From assembly GCA_001779115.1 (NCBI GenBank), contig MFJF01000018.1, positions 1 to 38,088 of the forward strand: a stretch of DNA of 38,088 nucleotides, given 5' to 3'. Position 1 is the stretch's first letter. Each line of letters starts with the position of its first letter. The DNA comes from Candidatus Gottesmanbacteria bacterium RIFCSPHIGHO2_01_FULL_40_15 (GTDB taxonomy: Bacteria > Patescibacteriota > Microgenomatia > 2-02-FULL-39-11). Below the pieces are notes generated by a model. It saw nothing but the letters and a program-made list of their open reading frames with translations. It did no database searches and was not told the origin of the DNA. Below, piece after piece: positions 26,741 through 35,741 of the stretch. Position numbers and translations under genes: made by a program.

Positions 26741-27475
26741 TTAGTATGAAATGTCCAGTGTCCCGATTTGTTGGTCGGAAAGTTGGAGAGATTTGAGCCA
26801 GTTGGTGAAATCATCTTTTGCCGCTGATGTTTTTTGAATTACAGTAAAGCGAAAAAGGTTAGTGTCGCTCAGAAATTCCGATTGAACGGAAAAAGACCCG
26901 CTATCATACGGAGTAAAGTTGGCCAGATATACATCGGGATGGTTTTCTCGCTGAAATAGCCTTTCAGCTTCGGCTGCTCCCTCGGGCATAGTATCGGGAA
27001 TATTTTGCAGGGATCCGGCGGTAGTGAATGAATAAGTGGCTGAGGGAAGCGAGTAATTTTTATATTTGACGATATAGGTATATTTTGTGCCTTCTTCAAG
27101 GACCGATTTGGGAGTTATTTCCAGTTGATTGTCTTTAATACCCATTTCATAAGGGAAAGCGGGATTGGAAGAAAATTCGATTACTTCTTTTTTTACAGGC
27201 TGATCGAAGGTAATTGTCAGGGAAGTTTCAAGCGGAATATTTTGAGTTTCATCAGGCGGAAAGACGGAGATAATTTTGTAAAGGGCAATGTTGGTGTCAT
27301 AATCAGGAGCTGTTGAATCAGTATAATTTGAATCATTTTGTATTATTTTGTTATTGTCTAATTCAGTCGTTTGGGTTTTATTTTTGCCGGCATTAAGCCA
27401 ATAAATAACAGGCAGAAGAAGGATGATCAATCCGAATAAGACAATTATGATGTTTTTTTTAGTTATTAAGGTCAT
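26741..27475 (-). CDS. Membrane-anchored protein with SbsA Ig-like (Big_5-type) domain
   Basis: VFPPDETQNIPLETSLTITFDQPVKKEVIEFSSNP...YTYIVKYKNYSLPSATYSFTTAG. Confidence 0.75.
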   Translation of the reverse strand: MTLITKKNIIIVLFGLIILLLPVIYWLNAGKNKTQTTELDNNKIIQNDSNYTDSTAPDYDTNIALYKIISVFPPDETQNIPLETSLTITFDQPVKKEVIEFSSNPAFPYEMGIKDNQLEITPKSVLEEGTKYTYIVKYKNYSLPSATYSFTTAGSLQNIPDTMPEGAAEAERLFQRENHPDVYLANFTPYDSGSFSVQSEFLSDTNLFRFTVIQKTSAAKDDFTNWLKSLQLSDQQIGTLDISY

Positions 27476-27485
27476 AGATTATTAT

Positions 27486-28244
27486 CTAATTTTTTCTTAT
27501 CCAGCCGATCAGATTCGGACTGTCTATTGTCGTAATGCTTAATCTGACTTCACCCCGGGTACCCAGGTTGGCTTCAGCTACTTTAAAGACTGACGGACTG
27601 AAAACCTCAACAACATAGGCAATATGGCCGTAGGTATCATAATTCCAAATAGCCAGATCATTTGTTCTTATTCTAGCACCCAGTTTTCCGTCGATGAAGC
27701 GGTAGCCGGTCGGGAGTCTGGTGGCGAAGTCAATGGCATTTCCGCCGTTATTAACCGGGTAGCCGTACATCCTGGCTGTTGCCGCCCTGACAAAACCGAC
27801 GCATTGCAGATAAGTATTGTGGATAGTTGAGAATTTCAGTTCGCTTTGAACCAATATTGAGAGATTATTAGGAAGGATCAGTTTATTAACACAGGACAGG
27901 GTGGATATTGAGATTATTCCTCCGGGGCAAATCTGGCGGATTTTGTTCACCAGATCCATTACTTCGGCGGCTTTTTCACCTGATGAAGGGACATCGGTGG
28001 GTTGGGGTTGGTTGGTTGGTCCTGAAGTTACAGGCGGAATCGGAGAGCTGTTGGAAGCGGGAGGCGCAATTGTAGGTGAGGGTTGTGCTGTCATTGTCGG
28101 AGTCCGGGTCGGAGGCGGAGTGAAATTCTGAAGTTTGATGGTTTTGGGAGAGGTTACGATCTGGGCGTAAACGATCTGTTTTTTAATCAGGATAAAGTTT
28201 ACCAACAGGAGGAAAACGGATACAGGAACTACACTTGCGGGCAT
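27486..28244 (-). CDS. Secreted CHAP-domain protein (putative peptidoglycan hydrolase)
   Basis: QCVGFVRAATARMYG, LAIWNYDTYGHIAYVVEV; Pro-rich linker after signal. Confidence 0.8.
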   Translation of the reverse strand: MPASVVPVSVFLLLVNFILIKKQIVYAQIVTSPKTIKLQNFTPPPTRTPTMTAQPSPTIAPPASNSSPIPPVTSGPTNQPQPTDVPSSGEKAAEVMDLVNKIRQICPGGIISISTLSCVNKLILPNNLSILVQSELKFSTIHNTYLQCVGFVRAATARMYGYPVNNGGNAIDFATRLPTGYRFIDGKLGARIRTNDLAIWNYDTYGHIAYVVEVFSPSVFKVAEANLGTRGEVRLSITTIDSPNLIGWIRKN

Positions 28245-28297
28245 TAATATAATTAAGACAAAAGGTGAGGGGGGTTGTCAATCAGGTTAAGGTTATT

Positions 28298-28338
28298 ATC
28301 CCGAAGTGTAAAGCTATTCCACTCCCGAAGTGGAAAGA
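28298..28338. repeat. ~40-nt hairpin repeat, copy 2
   Basis: TCCCGAAGTGTAAAGCTATTCCACTCCCGAAGTGGAAAG. Confidence 0.7.
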
Positions 28339-29471
28339 ATTTCCAGCTGGTCGGTAATGAATTTTTTGACTGCCGTATAGTTATGGAGGCCTTCTTTGGG
28401 CTTGATTATCTGGGCGGATCCGGCATTTCCTGATGTCAGTACATTGGCGGTTGAGAGGTTGATATTTTTAACTTTGAACTGACTGGCTTTGGTAATTGCC
28501 GGTAAAAGGAATTTAACGATATCAGTATTTATGTCTGTTGATGTATGAACGGCAAATTCCCTGAAAGATCCGGGCAGATTTTTCAGCCCGTCCAGGCTGA
28601 TTATTTTGTTTTTAACGGCCGACAGAACTTCCTGCTGTCTTATATTTCTGGACATATCTCCGGCAGATGATCCGTGTCTGGAGCGGACATATTTTAAGGC
28701 ATCGCCTCCCTGCATTATTACTTTGCCTTTTTCAAAACGGAGGTGTTCATAACGGCAGGGAAACTGTCTTTCCAGTTCAAATCCCGTGTATTTGGCATGC
28801 AGTTTTGTAATTTCACCGGGTGTCATACCGCAGGTTTCCAGCTCTTTTCCCTGGACCGGATACCAGGGATCATCAAGAGTTTCACCGATTTCCACTTCAA
28901 TTCCTTTCAGATTCAGGCCGATTGCCCTCTGAAAACCGACAAAATCAATTCCGATAAAATAATCCGTTCCCAGACCGGTAATTTGTTCAATTAGGCTTTT
29001 TAGGCTTTCTGCTCCGTTGGCTACCGGATTTTGTCCGCTTTTCTTACCCGAGGCGGCGGCAACAGCATTTAATTTCATTTCCCGGCCGTCTGCAGTTTTT
29101 ACCCACAGATCGCGGGGAAATGAAACAAAGGCGATTGTTGCCCTGTCAAAATCCACATAAATCAGCTGGACAGCGTCAGTCAAAAAGCCCCCGTCATGAC
29201 CGGCGCCTCCGTATCCCAAAAGCAGAATTCCCAGGGTTTTCAGATTGGCAGTATCGGTCAGACCGGGCAGTAAATCATCGGTTTGGGAGAGGACTTCCGA
29301 CCGGCCGGGATTATTTGAAGAAAAATTTCGGCTAATAATCACCAATGCCAGCGTTGAGATGAAACCTAATATGAGACCCAGCAGGATAAATTTGTTTTTG
29401 TTAAACGGAGTAGAGAATTTTTGAACTTTACCGGGCTCGGTTTCGGAATTTAGATTTAAATGTTTATACAT
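28314..29471 (-). CDS. LytR-CpsA-Psr (LCP) family protein
   Basis: TLGILLLGYGGAGHDGGFLTDAVQLIYVDFDRATIAFVSFPRDLWV, YVRSRHGSSAGDMSRNIRQQEVL. Confidence 0.92.
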   Translation of the reverse strand: MYKHLNLNSETEPGKVQKFSTPFNKNKFILLGLILGFISTLALVIISRNFSSNNPGRSEVLSQTDDLLPGLTDTANLKTLGILLLGYGGAGHDGGFLTDAVQLIYVDFDRATIAFVSFPRDLWVKTADGREMKLNAVAAASGKKSGQNPVANGAESLKSLIEQITGLGTDYFIGIDFVGFQRAIGLNLKGIEVEIGETLDDPWYPVQGKELETCGMTPGEITKLHAKYTGFELERQFPCRYEHLRFEKGKVIMQGGDALKYVRSRHGSSAGDMSRNIRQQEVLSAVKNKIISLDGLKNLPGSFREFAVHTSTDINTDIVKFLLPAITKASQFKVKNINLSTANVLTSGNAGSAQIIKPKEGLHNYTAVKKFITDQLEILSTSGVE

Positions 29472-29497
29472 GGGCAGGGCAGTAGAGTTTATAAAAT

Positions 29498-30226
29498 TTA
29501 TCTCATTCCATTATTCCGGAATCCCTGATAATATACCGAATTTCTGATTGCCTTTGAATAACAGGGATTTTCAATATACTTATCAAGAATTTCCTGACAA
29601 ATCCCCGCAGGATCCATTAAATTTTCAATGAGAAAACCGGATACAGACGGAGATTTTGTTAAGGATATGAAGTTATTAATTTTTTCAATTAATACTTGCG
29701 GTTCTTTTTCATCTTTTATCTGTTCCTCTTGTTGTTTCCAAAGTTTATATTTACCTTCATGAGTAAACCAACCGTTTTGAAACACTTTGAGCGTCATATC
29801 GGAGTGTAACAGGGAAGCAGCTCTTCTTACAGAATTGTCCGGGTTATCTCTTGCCAAAAGGAAAACTGCTTCCGGAAAGGGAATATCATTATAATCTTTA
29901 CCTTCAATAATTTTAAACATTTCTTCCGGATCCAATTCCAGATTAATACTCCGGCGCAGGTAATTGAGGGCAGTTTTCATGAGTTGGGGATCACCAGTCA
30001 GAATAAGGTTGTTAAAGCCTTGCGCCAGATTATCCGACATTTTCGACATATATATACCGGCTAAATGTTTTTTTACTTCAGGAGAGCTTGAGCAAAGTTT
30101 AACTTTAGCTTTTATCAACCGGAAGATTTTGGCGGGTTTTTTTTGACCTCTGATCATTTTAACGAAATCCCGATCATAAGGATCAAAGAGATCGACTTCG
30201 GAAGGGCCGATTTCTTTCAGGTTCAT
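29498..30226 (-). CDS. Hypothetical protein
   Basis: 242-aa continuous ORF, helical. Confidence 0.65.
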   Translation of the reverse strand: MNLKEIGPSEVDLFDPYDRDFVKMIRGQKKPAKIFRLIKAKVKLCSSSPEVKKHLAGIYMSKMSDNLAQGFNNLILTGDPQLMKTALNYLRRSINLELDPEEMFKIIEGKDYNDIPFPEAVFLLARDNPDNSVRRAASLLHSDMTLKVFQNGWFTHEGKYKLWKQQEEQIKDEKEPQVLIEKINNFISLTKSPSVSGFLIENLMDPAGICQEILDKYIENPCYSKAIRNSVYYQGFRNNGMR

Positions 30227-30334
30227 AGCGGCGGTACTATATCATAAATATTCTTGGAAATCAAAAAAAAACGTTATATTTTGATAGATATTGATTATGA
30301 TCGAGCGGGTTGGAGGAGAGTTAGCCGATATTTT

Positions 30335-31228
30335 TTACTTTATTTTTATTCCGGGCGACATGGTGGATTTGAGAGTTACTTTGCCGATTTTTTTAGCATC
30401 AACGGATTTTATTAATGATTGGTAGTTAGCCACAATCTGGTCATCTTTGAATGACAGTTTGCCGATTGCCTGATGGATAACGGGCACCTCCTGTGATTCT
30501 GTTTTCCAGTTAAGTTCACCGGCTTCCAGTTTTTTGGCGACTTGGTCAGGTTTTTCCGATATGGTACCGGTTTTGGGATTGGGCATAAGTCCGCGGGGAC
30601 CCAGGAATTTGGCAACCTTGGCCAGTTTGGGAACAGCCTTGGGATGGGCTACCAGGGCGTCAAAATCAATTTTTCCTTCGGATATTTTTTTGACTATGTC
30701 ATCAACATTTGATTCGTCGGCTACCATTACTCTTACTTTTTTGCCGGTACCATGAGGAAGATTGACTTTTCCCCTCAACCCAGTTTCCGTCGTATTGATA
30801 TGAACTTCGACTGTTTCATCGAATTTGGCATAAGAGATTTTTCTCAGAAGCGGAACGGCTTCATTGATATCGTACTGTTTGGAGGCATCCAATTTCAAAA
30901 GAGAAGATTGGTAATTTTTGCCCCTGACTCTTATCTTTTTCTTTTTTTTAGCCTTTTTATCCTCTTCTTCGATTTTTATACCTTCATCCTGGTCTCTTTC
31001 GACTTCACGGGAGAGTTTTATAAGCTTTTCCAGTTCTTCTTCAGAGTCGGCTCCGACGGTTTTAACCCGTTCGCCGCCTTTCATGCCTGTTAAATGGATT
31101 TTTTCCTGCTTTTTATCCTTTTTGCCGGCACCTTCCCTTTTTTTCTTTTCTTCACGCTGAACCTTGCGCTTTTCGCGCTTTTCTTCTTCTCCAGTTCCGC
31201 CGATTTGGGTTATTCTTATTTTTCCCAT
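30335..31228 (-). CDS. rplA: 50S ribosomal protein L1 with long charged N-terminal extension
   Basis: YDINEAVPLLRKISYAKFDETVEVHINT...LGPRGLMPNPKTGTI, preceded by ~100 Lys/Glu-rich residues. Confidence 0.96.
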   Translation of the reverse strand: MGKIRITQIGGTGEEEKREKRKVQREEKKKREGAGKKDKKQEKIHLTGMKGGERVKTVGADSEEELEKLIKLSREVERDQDEGIKIEEEDKKAKKKKKIRVRGKNYQSSLLKLDASKQYDINEAVPLLRKISYAKFDETVEVHINTTETGLRGKVNLPHGTGKKVRVMVADESNVDDIVKKISEGKIDFDALVAHPKAVPKLAKVAKFLGPRGLMPNPKTGTISEKPDQVAKKLEAGELNWKTESQEVPVIHQAIGKLSFKDDQIVANYQSLIKSVDAKKIGKVTLKSTMSPGIKIK

Positions 31229-31229
31229 A

Positions 31230-31655
31230 TTATTCTATTTTGACTCCCATTGAACGGGCTGTGCCTTCAACTACTTTAACAGCCTGTTCAACCGTGTCGG
31301 TATTAAGATCTCCCATTTTTTCCCGGGCGATGGCTTCAACCTGGTCTTTTTTTAGCGTGCCAACCGCTTCCCTGCCTGTTTTGCCGCTGCCTTTTTCGAT
31401 TTTAAGCTGTTTTTTTATCATTTCGGCAACAGGAGGTAATTTGGTGATAAATGAGAATGTCCGATCAACATAGACCGTAATAACAGCAGGGATAACCTGG
31501 CCTTTTTTGTCAGCTGTTTTCTCGTTATAAGCACGGACGAAATCCATAATCGGCAGTCCGTGCTGGCCCAATGCCGGCCCGACCGGAGGAGCAGGGGTAG
31601 CCTCTCCTGCCGGAAGATTAAGCTTTATGATTGTTTTTACTTTTTTCGGAGGCAC
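31230..31655 (-). CDS. rplK: 50S ribosomal protein L11
   Basis: IKLNLPAGEATPAPPVGPALGQHGLPIMDFVRAYN; GTG start. Confidence 0.97.
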   Translation of the reverse strand: MPPKKVKTIIKLNLPAGEATPAPPVGPALGQHGLPIMDFVRAYNEKTADKKGQVIPAVITVYVDRTFSFITKLPPVAEMIKKQLKIEKGSGKTGREAVGTLKKDQVEAIAREKMGDLNTDTVEQAVKVVEGTARSMGVKIE

Positions 31656-31670
31656 GGTACAATATAAAAT

Positions 31671-31740
31671 TTAAAAATTAAAAGATAAAAATTAAAAATT
31701 AAAAATTTAAAAATAAAATTTACAAATACAAATTAAAAAT
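31671..31740. repeat. AT-rich period-7 repeat upstream of rplK
   Basis: ttaaaaa ttaaaag ataaaaa ttaaaaa ttaaaaa t ttaaaaa. Confidence 0.85.
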
Positions 31741-31868
31741 AGAAACAGGGGAACGGGAAAAATATAAATTTTTGAAGTTTCGGCGTTCCTCCGCCTTCCT
31801 ATCCCAATCTCGTAGAAACAGGTAACGGAAATATTAACATACAATAGCAAAAAAGTGAAGCGACAAGT

Positions 31869-33179
31869 TTATTTCAATTTAGTATAAGCAGTTAACGCAT
31901 TGAGTATTTCATAATCGGTATTAGGAAATACCGATCTGATTTCTGCAGCTCTGCGAGCGCCCAAATTTTCATCCCGTGTGGATTTAATCCAACTACTTTT
32001 GCAGGCCGAAATTAATTCTTTAGCATTTTCCGAATTTAACTGATCTCTATGAAAAAAAGCGATTTTATAAGCCAGATTAAGAAATCCTGACAAAGCAAGC
32101 CAATTTTCCGGTTTAACTTCAGTTTTAGAATATTTCGTCAGTAAGGATTTGATTAATCTGTCAGCCTGATCAGACTCGATTATTCGCGCGGTTTTGTTTT
32201 CAACTTCCGGAGAGTTTAAAATATTTAACAGAAAACGGGCGTATTGTCCTGTTGAAATTATATCATCCCGGTCAGAAGTTGAATCGAGAAAGTAAAAAGT
32301 TACCGATCTGATAAAGTCACTGCCGGGGGAAACCGGAATATCATGATAAATATCAGCCATATTTTTCCATAACCGGCGGTGATGAATATCAACAGGAGTT
32401 GATTTGATTTTTTCCAGAATTTCCGGATCAAAGAACGACTGTTGTGACCATTGTTTTTGTGTTTCACCGGCACATTCATCATTATCTATATTTAGCAGTA
32501 ACCAGAAATTATCCAAGTCCATATTATTTGCATTTTCCGGATCGCTTGTTATTTTCAGCTGATTGGCAAACTTAACCTTAATTTTATCCGGCAGATTTCT
32601 AAATGCCAGCGCCCTAAAAAAAAGATTGCGGGAAGCATCCAAATCCGCTTCACTTATATAACCCGGAGCAGTCTGGAATTTTATTTCCATGGCATCTATC
32701 AGCCTGTTTATTCCCGTAATCCGGGTTTTATCTTCCGGGTCAAAATCAGCCAGAGATTTTTCCAGTTCAATATTTAATTCTATTAAATGGAAAGCTTTAG
32801 CCAGAATTTGGGAAATATTCCGGGACCGGATCTGTTCAAAATAACTTGATTCATCCGGTATGCCGCTTTTGAGCGTATAAGTAAATTCATGTATTAAATC
32901 CGATCTCCGGGTTATGATTGATTCCCGATTTTCTCCCTGCCATAGTTTTACCAAATGTCCAATTCTTCCTGAATTAATGTTTAATTCTTTCGCCAAAGGA
33001 TAGACAGCTGTTACAAAATCTTCCGCTTTTAGCGATTTCAGTTCTTGTGCATCATCAGGGTGAAGAAATCGGGCAAATCCGAATAAATACTGGTGCGGAT
33101 CACCTCCGTACCGTTTTTCAAAATAACGGGGTATTTTTGAGAATATCCGGCCACAGCCCGGAGACGATTCTGTATTCAT
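31869..33179 (-). CDS. Hypothetical helical protein, N-terminus paralogous to 35231-35713
   Basis: 436 aa; FARFLHPDDAQELKSLKAEDFVTAVYPLAKELNINSGRIGHLVKLWQGEN. Confidence 0.7.
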   Translation of the reverse strand: MNTESSPGCGRIFSKIPRYFEKRYGGDPHQYLFGFARFLHPDDAQELKSLKAEDFVTAVYPLAKELNINSGRIGHLVKLWQGENRESIITRRSDLIHEFTYTLKSGIPDESSYFEQIRSRNISQILAKAFHLIELNIELEKSLADFDPEDKTRITGINRLIDAMEIKFQTAPGYISEADLDASRNLFFRALAFRNLPDKIKVKFANQLKITSDPENANNMDLDNFWLLLNIDNDECAGETQKQWSQQSFFDPEILEKIKSTPVDIHHRRLWKNMADIYHDIPVSPGSDFIRSVTFYFLDSTSDRDDIISTGQYARFLLNILNSPEVENKTARIIESDQADRLIKSLLTKYSKTEVKPENWLALSGFLNLAYKIAFFHRDQLNSENAKELISACKSSWIKSTRDENLGARRAAEIRSVFPNTDYEILNALTAYTKLK

Positions 33180-33295
33180 AAATATTTTCCAGAAAGCATT
33201 TTATAATGCTATAGGGTTTTTGGCAAGTATTGACGATTTTGGAAATAAAATAATTTGGATTATAATAGCGGGGCAATTATAATAATAAGAGTTTT

Positions 33296-33637
33296 ATGAA
33301 ATCTATAGAAGCTATATCCACGCCGCCGGTTCTCGGTGATGAAGGCAGTTTCGGACCGGCTGGGAGAAGAGGCGATATTTTTCGGTATGACCAAACTAAT
33401 TTAACCGGGATGGTCAGATTAAAATCAATAAGAAACGGAGGAGGTCAACGTTCGTTTTTTGATGAATCCGGAAATATTACAAGACCGGGAACCCCAAAAG
33501 TTTCAGAGTCGAAACAGCCGGAAACCGATTCGGTAGGAGATTATTTTGAAAAAATTGTTTATCCGAAAGTTACAAAAACAACATTAGGTCCGCCGACCAA
33601 TAAAGAAATATTTGATTTATTTCCCGCGGGTGAATAA
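33296..33637 (+). CDS. Hypothetical protein
   Basis: 113 aa; TATAAT upstream. Confidence 0.5.
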   Translation: MKSIEAISTPPVLGDEGSFGPAGRRGDIFRYDQTNLTGMVRLKSIRNGGGQRSFFDESGNITRPGTPKVSESKQPETDSVGDYFEKIVYPKVTKTTLGPPTNKEIFDLFPAGE

Positions 33638-33653
33638 AGCTTAAAGCGCCGCC

Positions 33654-33705
33654 TTGACAAATAATTGTTAACAATTAAGCTGCCTCAGAGGGGCAGTTTT
33701 TTTAT
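33654..33705 (+). promoter_or_regulatory. Putative promoter/operator and terminator-like hairpin in front of pepD
   Basis: TTGACA(33654), 16-bp palindrome TAATTGTTAACAATTA(33662-33677), CTGCCtcagagGGGCAG + T7 ending at the ATG. Confidence 0.55.
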
Positions 33706-35262
33706 ATGACTCCGGTATTACACGAAACACCGCTAGGAAAAAGCTATGAGACTTTTTCGGATTTTATTGCTTCAGCGGAGGAATCAGAAGCCGATCAGGG
33801 AATAATCAGGCTTTGGCGGCATTTTGATAATCTTTCACGAATTCCCAGAAATACGGGAAAAGAAGTCGAAGCCCGGGATTACGCGGTTAAATTTGCCCGG
33901 GAGCGAAAAAACAGGGGTTTTGAGTATGAAATTGACGGGGCGGGAAATCTGCTTATTATTATTCCGGCATCTGAGGGATTGGAAAATAAAGCCGGAATTG
34001 TTCTCCAGGGACATTTGGATATGGTCTGCGCCGGTAAACCGGATCCATCAGTTTACGGCGTTAAACCAAAAGTTGATGATAGCGGAGAATGGGTTTATGC
34101 CGATAATACGACACTCGGAGCGGATAACGGAATCGGGATAAGCGCCATGCTTTCCGTGGCAGATGAAGAACATAAACACGGACCAATAGCTTTGATATTT
34201 ACCGTCCGTGAGGAGGCAATAGACGACGGGGCCAGCCATATGGATTTTAAGAATGAGCTTCAGGGATTTGAATATTTGTTAAATCTAGATTCGGAAGACG
34301 GCGGCAAGGCGACAATCAGCAGCGCTTCAACGCAGGACGCATTTATTGACCTTCCCGTATATTTTGAGGAAATAGGAGAAAGAACAATCTGGAAACTGCA
34401 GGTAAGTAATCTTCAGGGAGGACATTCAGGCGAGGATATCGGGGAAAACAGAATGAACGCATTAAAAATTCTGGGGGGATTTTTTGAAAATTTGAGTGAT
34501 TCAAAAAGTGAATTTTCAATGAATATTGTTCATATAGGGGGAGGTTCGGTTCATAACGCCATTCCGTCTGAAGCTGAATTATATTTTACGGCCGTTGGCG
34601 AAGACGGAAACAGTCTGACTGAGGAAGAGATCAGAGTCTGGACGGACTCGATAAGAAACGGGATAAATATCAGCAGATATAATCTGGATGACAAAAAGAG
34701 GATAAATATTATGCTGGAAGAATCCGCTGCCGGATCGGAACTGGTTATGGACAATAAGTCGTCCGAAAGAGTTATCAATCTGATCAGCAGATTGGCTCAT
34801 GGTGCATACAACCTGAGTGAAAAAAGCGAAATTATGTTATCAGTAAATCTGGCTACGGTAAGAACCGAACGGGACGAAGTAAAAATAGTGTCGATGATCA
34901 GAGGAAATGAAAAATGGCTGACGGAAGCGATGATTGAGGAAATAAATAAAATTTCGAGAGAGCACGGCGGGTCTTTTAGTAAAAGCAATTTTTATCCCGG
35001 CTGGCAGGCAGACCCGGAGGCGGAAATAAACTCCATTGCCGGCAAAGCCTGGCGGCAAGTTACCGGAACGGAACTGGAATTGGGATCATCCCATTGCAGT
35101 CTTGAATGCGGGCAAATCATCAGAAAATATCCCCAGCTTCAGGCAATATCTTTAGGCGCGGTTATTGAGGGAGGACATACTATAGAGGAAAGGGTAAATA
35201 TCAGATCGGTCGGGATATTATTTGAATTTGTCAAAAAGTTTGTCGGGGCGGTGCCTTCATAG
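33706..35262 (+). CDS. pepD: Aminoacyl-histidine dipeptidase (M20 family, PepD-like)
   Basis: LWRHFDNLSRIPRNTGKE, VLQGHLDMVCAG, TTLGADNGIGISAML, LNLDSEDGG, GGHSGEDIGENRMNA. Confidence 0.92.
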   Translation: MTPVLHETPLGKSYETFSDFIASAEESEADQGIIRLWRHFDNLSRIPRNTGKEVEARDYAVKFARERKNRGFEYEIDGAGNLLIIIPASEGLENKAGIVLQGHLDMVCAGKPDPSVYGVKPKVDDSGEWVYADNTTLGADNGIGISAMLSVADEEHKHGPIALIFTVREEAIDDGASHMDFKNELQGFEYLLNLDSEDGGKATISSASTQDAFIDLPVYFEEIGERTIWKLQVSNLQGGHSGEDIGENRMNALKILGGFFENLSDSKSEFSMNIVHIGGGSVHNAIPSEAELYFTAVGEDGNSLTEEEIRVWTDSIRNGINISRYNLDDKKRINIMLEESAAGSELVMDNKSSERVINLISRLAHGAYNLSEKSEIMLSVNLATVRTERDEVKIVSMIRGNEKWLTEAMIEEINKISREHGGSFSKSNFYPGWQADPEAEINSIAGKAWRQVTGTELELGSSHCSLECGQIIRKYPQLQAISLGAVIEGGHTIEERVNIRSVGILFEFVKKFVGAVPS

Positions 35263-35713
35263 AATTTTTATATTCCAGAGACTGTTCTAACCTGTTTTTG
35301 CCGTTTGTGATATTTTGAGCTTTGTGAATTTCCAATGATTTTTTAATCATTTCCAGGGGGAAAACCGTGGCGATTACGCGGATGAAATCGAGACCGTTTT
35401 CTTCCATCAGGACGAGCTGCTCCAATAGTTCTTCTTTTCTTCCGAAGGCTTCTTGCGCATTTTTACCGGCCCAGGTGCTTATTATAATTTTCAGTCTTTC
35501 AGGATTTAATTCTGCTGCAGTATCCAAAGGCGTGATGGTTTTTATTAAATCACCGGTTGATATGCCGGAAAGTTGTGCAGCTGAATCAGGATGAAGAAAC
35601 AACCCCTTTCCATATAAAAACCGGCCGGTGTCAGATCCGAATTTTAAAGCTAACTGATGATTAAGTTCCTGATAGAATCCGGCGGCGCGAACGGTAATTT
35701 TTTCAAGGCTCAT
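35231..35713 (-). CDS. Hypothetical protein, paralog of N-terminal region of 31869-33179
   Basis: GLFLHPDSAAQLSGISTGDLIKTITPLDTAAELNPERLKIIISTWAGKN. Confidence 0.65.
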   Translation of the reverse strand: MSLEKITVRAAGFYQELNHQLALKFGSDTGRFLYGKGLFLHPDSAAQLSGISTGDLIKTITPLDTAAELNPERLKIIISTWAGKNAQEAFGRKEELLEQLVLMEENGLDFIRVIATVFPLEMIKKSLEIHKAQNITNGKNRLEQSLEYKNSMKAPPRQTF

Positions 35714-35741
35714 AAGCGGATAGTTTATCAGGGTGAGCCGG

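Noticed and set aside
30752-31160. Plus-strand ORFs over rplA
   Set aside because: Antisense to the well-supported L1 gene; Phe/Ser-rich translations of the Lys/Glu codons.
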